DNA from: JAFDZV01 sp964455525
GTDB lineage: Bacteria > Bacteroidota > Ignavibacteria > OLB7
Length of the DNA: 64,000 bases
Direction: 5' to 3'
Assembly (NCBI GenBank): GCA_964455525.1
Contig: CAYVWR010000003.1
Coordinates: 124,001 to 188,000 of the forward strand
The stretch's first letter is position 1, and each line of letters opens with the position of its first letter. The position numbers were made by a program, and so were the translations under genes. The notes beneath the pieces were generated by a model, which was given only the letters and a program-made list of their open reading frames with translations, did not search any database and was not told the origin of the DNA. Shown here piece by piece: positions 43,574 to 52,199 of the stretch.

Positions 43574-43981
43574 TTATCCTTTCCACCGAGTGATTGTGAT
43601 GCAGGTCCCTTTACCGGGGCTTGAGCGGATCTCGAACTCGTTCGATAGTCGTTTTGCACCGCTCAGCCCAAGGCCAAGCCCCCCGCCAGTGGTAAAACCA
43701 TCCTGCATTGCCTGCTGGATATCGGGGATGCCCGGCCCCGTATCCTCGAAGGTGATACGAAGCCCGTTCCGTCCATAGCCGATGAGCAGTTGAAGCCTGG
43801 CCTGGCCGCCGCCGCCATAGTTGATGGTATTGCGTGCCAGCTCGCTGGCTGCGGTGACGATCTTGGTCTGATCGACCAGACTGAACCCCAGCTCCACTGC
43901 CCATGCCCGTACAGCCTGGCGGACATGGACGATGTCCTCGGGTGTCTGAAGCGGTATGGTCTCATCGCGCTGTACTGGCAT
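43574..43981 (-). CDS. rsbT: Serine/threonine kinase RsbT, stressosome switch protein
   Basis: A 135-residue anti-sigma-factor-type ATPase/kinase that phosphorylates RsbR and RsbS in the stressosome and is then released. Motifs are TAASELARNTINYGGGG (N box), EDTGPGIPDI (G1 box) and GGGLGLGLSGAKRL (G2 box). ATG 43981 has an excellent AAAGGAG seven bases upstream that lies within the end of rsbS, overlapping it by 20 bases. The upstream part of the frame to 44002 is not needed. Confidence 0.94.
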   Translation of the reverse strand: MPVQRDETIPLQTPEDIVHVRQAVRAWAVELGFSLVDQTKIVTAASELARNTINYGGGGQARLQLLIGYGRNGLRITFEDTGPGIPDIQQAMQDGFTTGGGLGLGLSGAKRLSNEFEIRSSPGKGTCITITRWKG

Positions 43982-44351
43982 TGCCGTTCTCCTTTTGACC
44001 AAGAGTCATCTGAAGAAAGGCCATTCCTTTCTCGACATTGAGCGCCGTATGGACGCCAGGGAGGGAGAGGCCAAGCTCTACCAGCGTGATTGCAACGGAC
44101 GGCTGCATCCCCACTACTACCGTGTGTGCATCCAGCACTCGCGACATCGCCGCGATGTTTCCCAGCATTCTCCCGATAAAGGAGTCCACGATCTCAAGCG
44201 AAGAGATGTCGATCAGGACACCACGCGTGCGCCATTTCACGATTTGATTGGTGAGGTCGTCCTGCAAGGTCATCGCCAGACGATCGTGCATATCCACCTG
44301 GATCGTGACCAGGAGGAAGTTTCCCATCTTCAGAATAGGTATTCGTTCCAA
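43962..44351 (-). CDS. rsbS: STAS-domain protein RsbS, stressosome scaffold
   Basis: A 129-residue single STAS domain protein. The phosphorylatable serine is Ser57 in the canonical motif LEIVDSFIGRML, followed by MQPSVAITLVELGL. RsbS and RsbR co-assemble into the stressosome, and phosphorylation of RsbS by RsbT triggers RsbT release. The start appears to be TTG at 44351 with GGAG seven bases before it. It overlaps rsbT by 20 bases and follows rsbR by 11 bases. Confidence 0.94.
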   Translation of the reverse strand: MERIPILKMGNFLLVTIQVDMHDRLAMTLQDDLTNQIVKWRTRGVLIDISSLEIVDSFIGRMLGNIAAMSRVLDAHTVVVGMQPSVAITLVELGLSLPGVHTALNVEKGMAFLQMTLGQKENGNASTAR

Positions 44352-44362
44352 GGGGTATCTCC

Positions 44363-45235
44363 TCAGCTCAGGGATGATGCGGATGTTACGGTCAGCCCAT
44401 TGCGCTGTAGCGCGAGCTGGAATGCGTCGGCAAGCGTCGCCTTTGTGATGACATCGCCAAGATCGACGCCAAGGTGTACGATCGTCTGTGCGATCTGTGG
44501 CCGTATGCCGCTGATGATACAGTCGGCTCCCATCAGACGTGCGGCGGCCACCGTCTTCAACAGATGCTGCGCCACAAGCGTATCAACGGTGGGCACACCG
44601 GTGATATCGATAATCGCGATCTCGGCGCCTGTATCAACGATCTGTTGCAGCAGATTTTCCATCACCACCTGGGTGCGGGCGCTATCGAGCGTGCCGATCA
44701 GCGGCAGTGCAAGCACCTGATCCCAGAGCTGGACGACCGGTGTGGAAAGCTCCATAAGCTCCTGCTGCTGCCGGAGGATCACCTCTTCACGTCCTTTCTG
44801 GTATACCTCCATCGTAAACAGCCCAAGCTGATCGAGCAGGGTGGTGCTATGCCAGATCTCTGAGGCAAGACGTTGCCCATCGTCTCCGAAATCCTTACGG
44901 AAGGCAGCAAAGAGTGGCTGCTTCAGGGAGAAGACAAACATTGCCGTCTCCGATGGCGTAAGGCCCTGTTTCGCGCATGCACGGGAAAGGGTTCCAAGGC
45001 TGTCTCGTACCGAAGACCATTCATGTTTGTTGATATCGGCGCTGTTGCTCATATCAAGAGCCGCAGCCATCGCTGCCAGGAATTCCTGCGATTGCTCGCG
45101 CAGTTCCCGTTCCTTCAGCGATGAACGGCGTAGCGGGGAAAATTCTATCTGCTGCTGTACCCACTCATTGAGAATGGTTGCCTCGTGTGTGCGGATAATT
45201 GCGGATAGGGTACTTGGGTTGTATTGAGCGGCCAT
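44363..45235 (-). CDS. rsbR: RsbR-type stressosome sensor protein
   Basis: A 290-residue protein with an N-terminal helical RsbRD-type domain (residues 1-160, five or more helices, no heme or flavin motif recognised) and a C-terminal STAS domain. The STAS domain carries both threonines phosphorylated in Bacillus RsbRA: Thr219 in GVPTVDTLVAQHL and Thr251 in GIRPQIAQTIVHLG. AGGAG lies seven bases before ATG 45235. First gene of the six-gene operon. The N-terminal domain presumably senses the input; what it senses cannot be told. Confidence 0.94.
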   Translation of the reverse strand: MAAQYNPSTLSAIIRTHEATILNEWVQQQIEFSPLRRSSLKERELREQSQEFLAAMAAALDMSNSADINKHEWSSVRDSLGTLSRACAKQGLTPSETAMFVFSLKQPLFAAFRKDFGDDGQRLASEIWHSTTLLDQLGLFTMEVYQKGREEVILRQQQELMELSTPVVQLWDQVLALPLIGTLDSARTQVVMENLLQQIVDTGAEIAIIDITGVPTVDTLVAQHLLKTVAAARLMGADCIISGIRPQIAQTIVHLGVDLGDVITKATLADAFQLALQRNGLTVTSASSLS

Positions 45236-46063
45236 CGTTTGTCTCCTTGCTGAGAATCGTGAGTAGTGCGTTCAAGGGCTATCGCAACAGCATGTAATCG
45301 GGATAGGCCCGGGGATCTATGCCAGGCATCTCCCGGTCGGGGGGGGGCATGGTGCTTTCTTCGGTCATGAACGCTGTACTATCGGTTGATGAGTTGCCAG
45401 GACGTCGGCTGAACATGCAAGATCATCCTGTCCTTGGTGTTACTGTGATGGATAAACCGTGCTTCCGGCGGAGCATCCCGGCGTTTCTGTGGTTTCTGGT
45501 GGTATCGGGCGAGTTATCTGCGTTCGATCTATCTTGTCATCGGCAGATGGCCCGGGCCGATCCGCATGCGCTTCGTTTGCACTTGCAGAGGCATCCGCTA
45601 CGTCCTGCACCTGGAGCGTCGTACGACGGCATGCTATCTCCGGTCGTCTGCTGGATGAGCTGGCTTCCGAAACATGAGCGGTCGGCAGGTCCGTTTCGTC
45701 TGGCATCTGGCAAGAAAAATTGCCCGTCACAAAAATCAGGCCACAGAATCAAGGCTCGGTTGACACATAATCTATAGACAAACTGCCGCATAATTCATCG
45801 TTACCGGGGCATTGCGCTCTCTCTTCCCATTACATTTTGCATGGTGACGTTTAACCGGATGGAGGGGGACGTATGTTATGGCCGATGTTGCTGCTGTGCG
45901 GTAGCGGACGGAGGGGAGGGTGGCGGCGCGTTTCACCGAGTCGTACAATGCTTCATTTGTCCCCCAGTGCTGGCCGATCTAACTTTGTATGCGAGCAGCC
46001 CTCTCCTTTCGCCAGTCCGGTTGGTAACAACGCTTGGTTGCCTTTCACGCCAGGAGATCTTCC
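45236..46063. other. Intergenic region between divergent stressosome operon and rodA operon
   Basis: No supportable gene in 828 bases; a plus-strand frame at 45319-45777 lacks protein character and a ribosome binding site. The region must carry promoters for both directions. A run of nine G is at 45339-45347, about 105 bases upstream of the rsbR start. AGGAG at 46053-46057 serves the downstream gene. Confidence 0.5.
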
Positions 46064-46711
46064 ATGATTGATTTTTTGTTCGATAATCCCTTTCTCGTTG
46101 TCATCCTTCTCTTCTGGGTCCTTAACGCGCTCTTTGGCAAGAAGAAGCCAAAGGCTGTGCAGGAGAAGAGGGGGCACGTTGCCGAGCCGGCGAAACAGAG
46201 TCTCAAGGAGCGGTTCCGGGAGGAGATGGAGCGATTTGAGAGGGAGGCCGGAATGAATGCCGGTTCCGGGAGCACCGTTTCGGTGACACACATCGAACAG
46301 GTGCCATCACCTGTTGGGGTGAACGTTGTTTCCAGCACCTCCTATTCCGGCGGCGCAGTTCAGCAGGAGGAACAGTTTGCGTGGGATGATAGTGATGATG
46401 GCAGCATCCGGGAGAAGGATGCCAGTGGCGACGTGTTTGCATATCGCTCGGCGATCCAGGAGCCTACCGAACGGCAGTATCATCTGAGCGGATTCCGGGA
46501 CTTTCATCTCGCCGGTGGGCTTACCGAAGAGGATCGTACGCTGCTTGCGGAGAATGGGCTGGGGGATTCAGATGGGCCTGCGCCGGCGGCGGCTATCGCC
46601 AGGTTTCTTTCGGAGCGGAGCGAGATCCGGCGGGCAATGCTTCTGCAGGAGGTTCTCGGCAGGCCAAAAGCGCTATGCCCTCCCGCTTTCCGAGGCTTTG
46701 GGAGAGTGTGA
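46064..46711 (+). CDS. Single-pass membrane protein of unknown function upstream of rodA
   Basis: A 215-residue protein starting at ATG 46064 with AGGAG seven bases upstream. Residues 8-24 (NPFLVVILLFWVLNALFG) form one membrane helix, followed by a basic patch, a charged coiled-coil-like segment (LKERFREEMERFEREAG) and a long low-complexity Ser/Gly/Asp region. It ends in FLSERSEIRRAMLLQEVLGRPKAL, a motif I recall from uncharacterised proteins of the Chlorobiota/Bacteroidota. It lies 101 bases before rodA on the same strand. The topology suggests an N-terminal anchor with the rest cytoplasmic. Function unknown. Confidence 0.8.
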   Translation: MIDFLFDNPFLVVILLFWVLNALFGKKKPKAVQEKRGHVAEPAKQSLKERFREEMERFEREAGMNAGSGSTVSVTHIEQVPSPVGVNVVSSTSYSGGAVQQEEQFAWDDSDDGSIREKDASGDVFAYRSAIQEPTERQYHLSGFRDFHLAGGLTEEDRTLLAENGLGDSDGPAPAAAIARFLSERSEIRRAMLLQEVLGRPKALCPPAFRGFGRV

Positions 46712-46812
46712 GGCTTTCTCTGGTATGGATTGCCGCTGGTAGCGCCGATCGCAGGATATGCCATGAACGTGGAACGACTGTCGTCACACAGATATTATTA
46801 GCGTGATTCTGA

Positions 46813-48090
46813 ATGGATGCTTATTACTACAAGGACGCTGCCGATGCATCATCGTCCGGTCCGATACGTTTTGACTTTCGAACATTTCTTGTCACGGTAG
46901 GGCTTGTGGCGGTCGGGTTGATCTCGATCTACAGCGCCACCCATGATCCCAACGCTGCTGCCGAGGCAGGGGCCTCGGCCACGTTCTCATCGCAGTTGGT
47001 TTTTGCCGTCGGCGGCCTGGTGGGGATGCTTGCGATCGCCTTCATTCCAGAACGTTGGGTACGTCTGGCGCCGTATGCGCTGTATGGTGCGGGTTTGTTC
47101 CTGCTTGTGCTTGTGCTTATCATCGGTGAGGTGCGATACGGGCAGAAGAACTGGATTGTGCTTGGTCCGGTATCAATACAGCCATCGGAGCTTGCAAAGT
47201 TCGGCACGTTGATGATGTCGGCGCTTTTTGTAAGCCGTGAGGGGAAGGATCTTGGCAACTGGCGCGATATCGCCACGCTGATGGGGATCATCCTGCTGCC
47301 GGTCCCGCTTATCATGCTGGAGCCTGATTTTGGATCGGCGACGGTCTATTTCGCCATGCTTCTTGGCATCGCGCTCTGGGCTGGTGCCGATCTCTTTCTG
47401 CTGTTCTCCATTCTGGCTCCGGCGGCTGTTGGCGTTGCGGCGCTTTTCGGGACTACACCGCTGTACATCGCTCTTGGCGCCGTCTTTCTCTGCATGCTTC
47501 TGTTCCGCCGCTCCATCTGGGTGACGCTGCTTGGATTCTCCCTGTCGATCGCCGCCGGATTTTCCACCGGGTTTCTGTACGAGCATCTGCAACCGCACCA
47601 GCAGAATCGTATCAACACCTTTTTGGACCCCAATCTGGACCCGAAGGGGGCAGGTTATCATGTCATCCAATCGATGATGGCCGTTGGCTCCGGGGGGCTT
47701 ACCGGCAAGGGATTTCTTCAGGGAACCCAGACACAGCTTCGGTATATCCCGGAGCAGTGGACCGATTTCATCTTCTGCGTGCCCACCGAGGAGTTCGGGT
47801 TTGTGGGAGGGATGCTTGTGCTTGTGCTTCTGGGAGCGCTGATCTGGCTGGCGATTGATACCGCCAGCCATCTACGAGGCAAATTTGAATCGACCATATG
47901 TTTCGGCATCGCGGTGATCCTGTTATATCATACCTCGATCAATATCGGCATGGCGATCGGCCTGGTGCCGGTGATGGGAATTCCGCTTCCGTTTCTCTCG
48001 AAGGGAGGCTCGTCGTTGCTGCTCAATATGTCGATGGTAGGGTTGCTGCTGAATTTCTATCGCTTCCGTACCGATGTGCGAAGGCCCTGA
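46813..48090 (+). CDS. rodA: Rod-shape peptidoglycan polymerase RodA (SEDS family)
   Basis: A 425-residue SEDS glycosyltransferase that polymerises lipid II in the elongation complex together with a class B penicillin-binding protein. About ten membrane helices are visible. Family landmarks are NWIVLGPVSIQPSELAKF, MLEPDFGSATV with the catalytic-type Asp, QQNRINTFLDPNLDPKGAGYHVIQS, PEQWTDFIFCVPTEEFGFVGG and the C-terminal GIPLPFLSKGGSSLL. RodA rather than FtsW is favoured by the DFIF..EEFGF sequence. The usual partners mreB, mreC and pbp2 are not in the window. Confidence 0.93.
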   Translation: MDAYYYKDAADASSSGPIRFDFRTFLVTVGLVAVGLISIYSATHDPNAAAEAGASATFSSQLVFAVGGLVGMLAIAFIPERWVRLAPYALYGAGLFLLVLVLIIGEVRYGQKNWIVLGPVSIQPSELAKFGTLMMSALFVSREGKDLGNWRDIATLMGIILLPVPLIMLEPDFGSATVYFAMLLGIALWAGADLFLLFSILAPAAVGVAALFGTTPLYIALGAVFLCMLLFRRSIWVTLLGFSLSIAAGFSTGFLYEHLQPHQQNRINTFLDPNLDPKGAGYHVIQSMMAVGSGGLTGKGFLQGTQTQLRYIPEQWTDFIFCVPTEEFGFVGGMLVLVLLGALIWLAIDTASHLRGKFESTICFGIAVILLYHTSINIGMAIGLVPVMGIPLPFLSKGGSSLLLNMSMVGLLLNFYRFRTDVRRP

Positions 48091-48156
48091 GATGCCCATC
48101 GGAATGGCCCTGGCGTGAGCTGGGGCCGACCAGAGAATCGTTGACTACTCCGATGC

Positions 48157-48990
48157 ATGATGTTATTACTTGCCAAGATATGCGAGGCGATTCTGCCGCT
48201 GGCCTACTGCGCCGCCCTGGGCGCCTATGGCCTTGCGTTTTTCCGCGAGGAGGAAGGCTTCCGTCGTCTGAGGCGTCCGGCGCTTCTGGTCGTGCTGGTG
48301 ATTCATACGGTGCTGATCTATGCTCAAACGGCGTATCATGGCCATTGCCTGGTCTATACGCCGTTTGAGATGATGACGCTGATCTCCTTTACCGTGACGC
48401 TCACCTATCTGATCGTGGAGATCACTACGGGGGTGCGGGGCACCGGCCTGTTTTTTATAGCGTTGGCGCTTGCCCTTCAGACCATCTCCACGATATTCTC
48501 TCCGGCGATAGCCGATGCCGGTGCCGATCCGTTGCTGCTGAACAATACCGTGGGGCTTCATATCAGCGCGGCGCTTATCGGCTATACCGGATTTACGATT
48601 TCCGCCGTGTATGGGATGTTGTACCTGATGCTGTATCATCAGATCAAATCCAATCACTTCGGCACCTTCTACCGGCGGCTGCCGAGCCTGCAATTGCTGC
48701 AACAGATGAGCGAGAAATCCGCGACTGTCGGGGTGTTCTTTCTGACGATAGCCATTCTTATCGGCATGATCTTCCTTCCCGATGTGCTGCCGAACTTCCA
48801 TTACGGCGATCCAAAACTCGTTGCCACGATCATTATCTGGGGCATCTATGTGGGGGCGTTCCTGGCGAAATATCTGGTGCGAATGGATGGACGCAAGGTG
48901 GTGATACTCTCGCTTGTCGGTTTCTTCGGCACCATCATCTCGATGACGCTGATCAACCTTGTTCTGACCGGATTTCACAGGTTCCAGTAG
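48157..48990 (+). CDS. hemX: CcsA/HemX-like membrane protein
   Basis: A 277-residue protein with about eight membrane helices, of the cytochrome c assembly (CcsA)/HemX family. It lacks the WGxxWxWD heme-handling motif of CcsA but retains scattered histidines (HGHCLVYTPFEM, VGLHISAALIGYTGF). It lies two bases upstream of hemA, the position HemX holds in Bacillus and Chlorobium-type heme clusters, where it influences glutamyl-tRNA reductase levels. The HemX assignment rests mainly on context. Confidence 0.8.
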   Translation: MMLLLAKICEAILPLAYCAALGAYGLAFFREEEGFRRLRRPALLVVLVIHTVLIYAQTAYHGHCLVYTPFEMMTLISFTVTLTYLIVEITTGVRGTGLFFIALALALQTISTIFSPAIADAGADPLLLNNTVGLHISAALIGYTGFTISAVYGMLYLMLYHQIKSNHFGTFYRRLPSLQLLQQMSEKSATVGVFFLTIAILIGMIFLPDVLPNFHYGDPKLVATIIIWGIYVGAFLAKYLVRMDGRKVVILSLVGFFGTIISMTLINLVLTGFHRFQ

Positions 48991-48992
48991 CC

Positions 48993-50396
48993 ATGAACAT
49001 CTACGCTGTCGGCACTTCACATAAGCACTCGTCGCTTGCATTGCGCGAGGGGCTCGTCTTCAGCGAAGAGGAGATGGGGCCGGCCTTGAGCGATCTGAGA
49101 AACGAGATCGCTCAGGAGGCTGCGATCATCTCCACCTGCAACCGGACCGAAATCTATATAGTTCCGAAGACCGAGTTTTTTCATGTTGATCGTCTGAAGG
49201 AATGGATCTGCCACTGGAAGGCTGCCGATATATCGTATGGGCAGCTTTTTGCCCTGCATGCCGGCAGCGCCGCCAGGCATCTGTTCGAGGTTGCCTCCGG
49301 CATCGATTCGCAGGTGGTGGGCGATATTCAGATCATTGGCCAGGTCAGGTCCGCCTACCAGAGCGCTCAGATACATGATGCTGCCGGAAAGGTGCTGAAT
49401 CGTCTTTTCTCCTCGGCGCTTCATACCGGCAAGCGTGTGAAGTCCGAGACCGATCTGTTTGCCGGCGCGGTTTCCATAAGCTATGTGGCGGTGGAGCTTG
49501 CAAAGAAGATCTTTCATCCGATCGCCTCCAAACGAACGCTGGTGATCGGTGCGGGGGAGACCGGCGAGCTTGCTGCACGCAATCTGTACGATCAGAATGT
49601 GCGTGATATCACCATTACCAATCGGACCGAATCGCGTGGCCGTGATCTTCTGAGGCGCCTTGGTTTTGGCGTTTGGATGCCGTTCGAGGAGCTTGGTGCC
49701 CGCCTGCATCAGTTCGATATCGTGATCGTATCGACCGGCGCCCGCAACTACCTTATAAGCTATGATGATGCCCGTGCTGCCTCTGGTCGGCGCGACGGCG
49801 AGCCGCAGTTGATCGTCGATATCTCGGTGCCTCGTAATGTCGATCCCCGGATCAACACCATTCCTGCGCTCTTCTGCAAGGATCTGAATGATCTGATGAG
49901 CGTGGTTGAGTCGAACGTGGAACGTCGCCGATCCGAGCTGCCACGAGCCGAGATCATTATTGCCGACGAGCTTGCCAAGTTCTCTGCCTGGTGCAGCCTG
50001 CTTCCGGTAACTCCGGTTGTCGCGGAATTGAAACGCTGGGGCGATGACGTTGCTCGCGCGGAGCTGGAGAAAAATCGTCATCGTTTCAGCGATGCCGATT
50101 TTGAGAATATCGAAAAATTGGTTGGGAGCGTGGTACGGAAGATTATTGGTACCCCTATGGCGCACCTGCTCGATGCCCAGGCCGATGCCGAGCGGATGCT
50201 GTTGAAGGCGGAATTTGTGCGAACCCTGTTCAACCTCGATACAATCGAGAGCCAGATGAACGGCGAGCTGCATGACCCCGAGCATCGTATGGGAGGGGAG
50301 GCCGGGATGGAGAATGGTGGCCATACTGCCAACGGCACAACCAACGGCAGAGTTCAGGAACCTAGAGGAATGATAAAGGCGGGACCGAATGGATGA
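48993..50396 (+). CDS. hemA: Glutamyl-tRNA reductase
   Basis: Reduces glutamyl-tRNA(Glu) to glutamate-1-semialdehyde with NADPH, the first committed step of the C5 heme route. The 467-residue protein has the catalytic Cys49 in ISTCNRTE, the conserved FEVASGIDSQVVGDIQIIGQVR, the nucleotide-binding LVIGAGETGELAARN, and the C-terminal dimerisation domain with VVRKIIGTPMAHL. The last 50 residues are Gly/Asn-rich and not conserved. Overlaps hemC by eight bases. Confidence 0.97.
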   Translation: MNIYAVGTSHKHSSLALREGLVFSEEEMGPALSDLRNEIAQEAAIISTCNRTEIYIVPKTEFFHVDRLKEWICHWKAADISYGQLFALHAGSAARHLFEVASGIDSQVVGDIQIIGQVRSAYQSAQIHDAAGKVLNRLFSSALHTGKRVKSETDLFAGAVSISYVAVELAKKIFHPIASKRTLVIGAGETGELAARNLYDQNVRDITITNRTESRGRDLLRRLGFGVWMPFEELGARLHQFDIVIVSTGARNYLISYDDARAASGRRDGEPQLIVDISVPRNVDPRINTIPALFCKDLNDLMSVVESNVERRRSELPRAEIIIADELAKFSAWCSLLPVTPVVAELKRWGDDVARAELEKNRHRFSDADFENIEKLVGSVVRKIIGTPMAHLLDAQADAERMLLKAEFVRTLFNLDTIESQMNGELHDPEHRMGGEAGMENGGHTANGTTNGRVQEPRGMIKAGPNG

Positions 50397-51315
50397 GATC
50401 GTGATAGCCACACGCAACAGCACCCTTGCCATGTGGCAGGCCAATGCTGTGAAGAGTGCCCTGCAGAAGCGCTTTCCGGGACTTGAGGTGCGTCTGGCGG
50501 CAATGAGCACCGTTGGCGACAGGATACTTGATAGTCCGTTGAGCCGGATTGGCGACAAGGGATTGTTTACCAAGGAGCTGGAATCGGCATTGTACGACGG
50601 GGAGGCCCATATCGCCGTTCACTCGTTGAAGGATATGCAGACACGGTTGCCGGATGGATTGATGCTGGCCGCGGTCACCGAGCGGCATCGTCCGGAAGAT
50701 GCGCTCGTGGGGCCTCAGGGGGCTAGGCTTGAAGATCTTCGGCAGGGCGCTACGGTTGCAACCGGCTCGCTTCGCCGGACGGCACAACTGCTTCGGGTTC
50801 GTCCCGATCTGCATGTTGTCGATATTCGTGGCAACCTTGGCACCCGTCTGAAGAAATACGAGGAGAGCGATTGGGATGGGATGATCCTTGCGGTTGCCGG
50901 GTTGGAGCGGCTGGGGTTTGGCGACAGGATAGCGGAGGTGATCCCGGTGACGACGATGATACCGGCTGTAGGGCAGGGGGCACTTGGCATCGAGGCCAGG
51001 GAGGCCGATACGCAGGTGCTTGCGATGTTGAAGGAGATCGAGCATGCTGCGACACGCCTCTGCACCAATGCGGAGCGGGCGTTGCTGCGGCAGCTTGAAG
51101 GGGGATGCCAGGTGCCGATTGGAGCACATGCGCGGCTCGACGGCGAGCTGCTGCGCCTGGATGCCATCATCGCCGCGCTTGATGGGCGCACGTTTGTTCG
51201 TGACTCCATCGCCGGTCCCGCCGCTGATGGGGAATCTCTTGGCATCGAGCTGGCCGAACGCCTTCTTGCGAGCGGGGGAGCCGCCATTCTCCATGAGGTT
51301 CGTGTCGTATCCTGA
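50389..51315 (+). CDS. hemC: Porphobilinogen deaminase (hydroxymethylbilane synthase)
   Basis: Condenses four porphobilinogens to hydroxymethylbilane. The 308-residue protein has ATRNSTLAMWQA, the catalytic Asp region HSLKDMQT, ATGSLRRTAQL, GNLGTRLKK and the dipyrromethane cofactor Cys240 in LEGGCQVPIG. The ATG lies within the end of hemA. Confidence 0.97.
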   Translation: MDEIVIATRNSTLAMWQANAVKSALQKRFPGLEVRLAAMSTVGDRILDSPLSRIGDKGLFTKELESALYDGEAHIAVHSLKDMQTRLPDGLMLAAVTERHRPEDALVGPQGARLEDLRQGATVATGSLRRTAQLLRVRPDLHVVDIRGNLGTRLKKYEESDWDGMILAVAGLERLGFGDRIAEVIPVTTMIPAVGQGALGIEAREADTQVLAMLKEIEHAATRLCTNAERALLRQLEGGCQVPIGAHARLDGELLRLDAIIAALDGRTFVRDSIAGPAADGESLGIELAERLLASGGAAILHEVRVVS

Positions 51316-51390
51316 CTCTCTCCCTGGTAGCGCTTCTGCGCGATCGTGCAACGATGCAGAGGCGCCAAGGAATTTCCTGGAGTTCTGATT

Positions 51391-52131
51391 ATGCCATCGG
51401 TGATTCTTACACGCCCGCTTGAGGAGAATCAGCGGGTAGCTCCGTGCTTTGAAGCGCTTGGCTTTGCGGTGCACTCGGTGCCTCTTATCGAGCTGCGACC
51501 CCTGGCGAAGGATATGTGCGGCCTGCGATCGGTGCGGCGTCTGGCCGGGGGGGAGGTTGTGCTGCTGACGAGCGCCTATGCTGCCGATCTCTGGCTTGAT
51601 CTGCGGGAGAGCGATTTTCGCGAGCATGCTCCACTGGGCTATGTGGTGGTAGGGGATGTGAGCGCCAAGCTGCTGCGCGAGGCCGATCCGGGCGTGCCGA
51701 TCCGGGCGCTTGCCGATTACGGAGAGGAGTTGCTGCACTGCCAGAGCCTGAAGGGGATCGAGCGCATGCTCTATCCGTGCAGCATGGAGCGCCGGGATGC
51801 GCTTGTGGATGCCCTGCGAGCGCGCGGCATCGATATCGTGGAGCTGCCGCTCTATGCTCCGGTGCTTCCAGAAGGGAGCCGGGAGTTGCTGCCACAGGCC
51901 CTTGCCGGTGCGGAACAGCCGGTTACCATCGCATTCTTTTCCCCTTCGGCCGTTCGGAACTTCTTCTCCATACTTCCGGAAATCCCGCGAAACGCTATCT
52001 TCGCCGCTATCGGTCGGACCACCGCGCATGCGTTACACGAGCGAGGCGTTGTGGATGTCATCATCCCGGATCGTCCGAGCAGTGAGGCGCTTGCCCATGC
52101 TCTGGCCGGAACAGGCGATTGCGCCGCGTGA
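51391..52131 (+). CDS. hemD: Uroporphyrinogen-III synthase
   Basis: Cyclises hydroxymethylbilane to uroporphyrinogen III. The 246-residue protein starts at ATG 51391 with GGAG eight bases upstream; the frame is open to 51346. Family features are weak, as usual for HemD: SVILTRPLEENQRVAPCFEALGFAVHSVPLIEL at the start, LTSAYAADLWL, IALADYGEEL-like linker, and FFSPSAVRNFFSILP...AAIGRTTAHALHERG near the end. Position between hemC and hemE makes the call secure. Confidence 0.9.
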   Translation: MPSVILTRPLEENQRVAPCFEALGFAVHSVPLIELRPLAKDMCGLRSVRRLAGGEVVLLTSAYAADLWLDLRESDFREHAPLGYVVVGDVSAKLLREADPGVPIRALADYGEELLHCQSLKGIERMLYPCSMERRDALVDALRARGIDIVELPLYAPVLPEGSRELLPQALAGAEQPVTIAFFSPSAVRNFFSILPEIPRNAIFAAIGRTTAHALHERGVVDVIIPDRPSSEALAHALAGTGDCAA

Positions 52132-52199
52132 CGTAGGGGCTCCGACCCGTGAAAACTTCCGTTGCGAATGCTTCGCCGCTACTCTCATAACTTCCCTGT

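Noticed and set aside
45319..45777. 152-codon plus-strand frame upstream of the stressosome operon
   Set aside because: Biased composition, crosses the G9 tract, no ribosome binding site and no family resemblance.
49017..52029. Minus-strand frames of 518 and 555 codons over hemA, hemC and hemD
   Set aside because: Antisense to three confidently identified enzymes; no protein family features.
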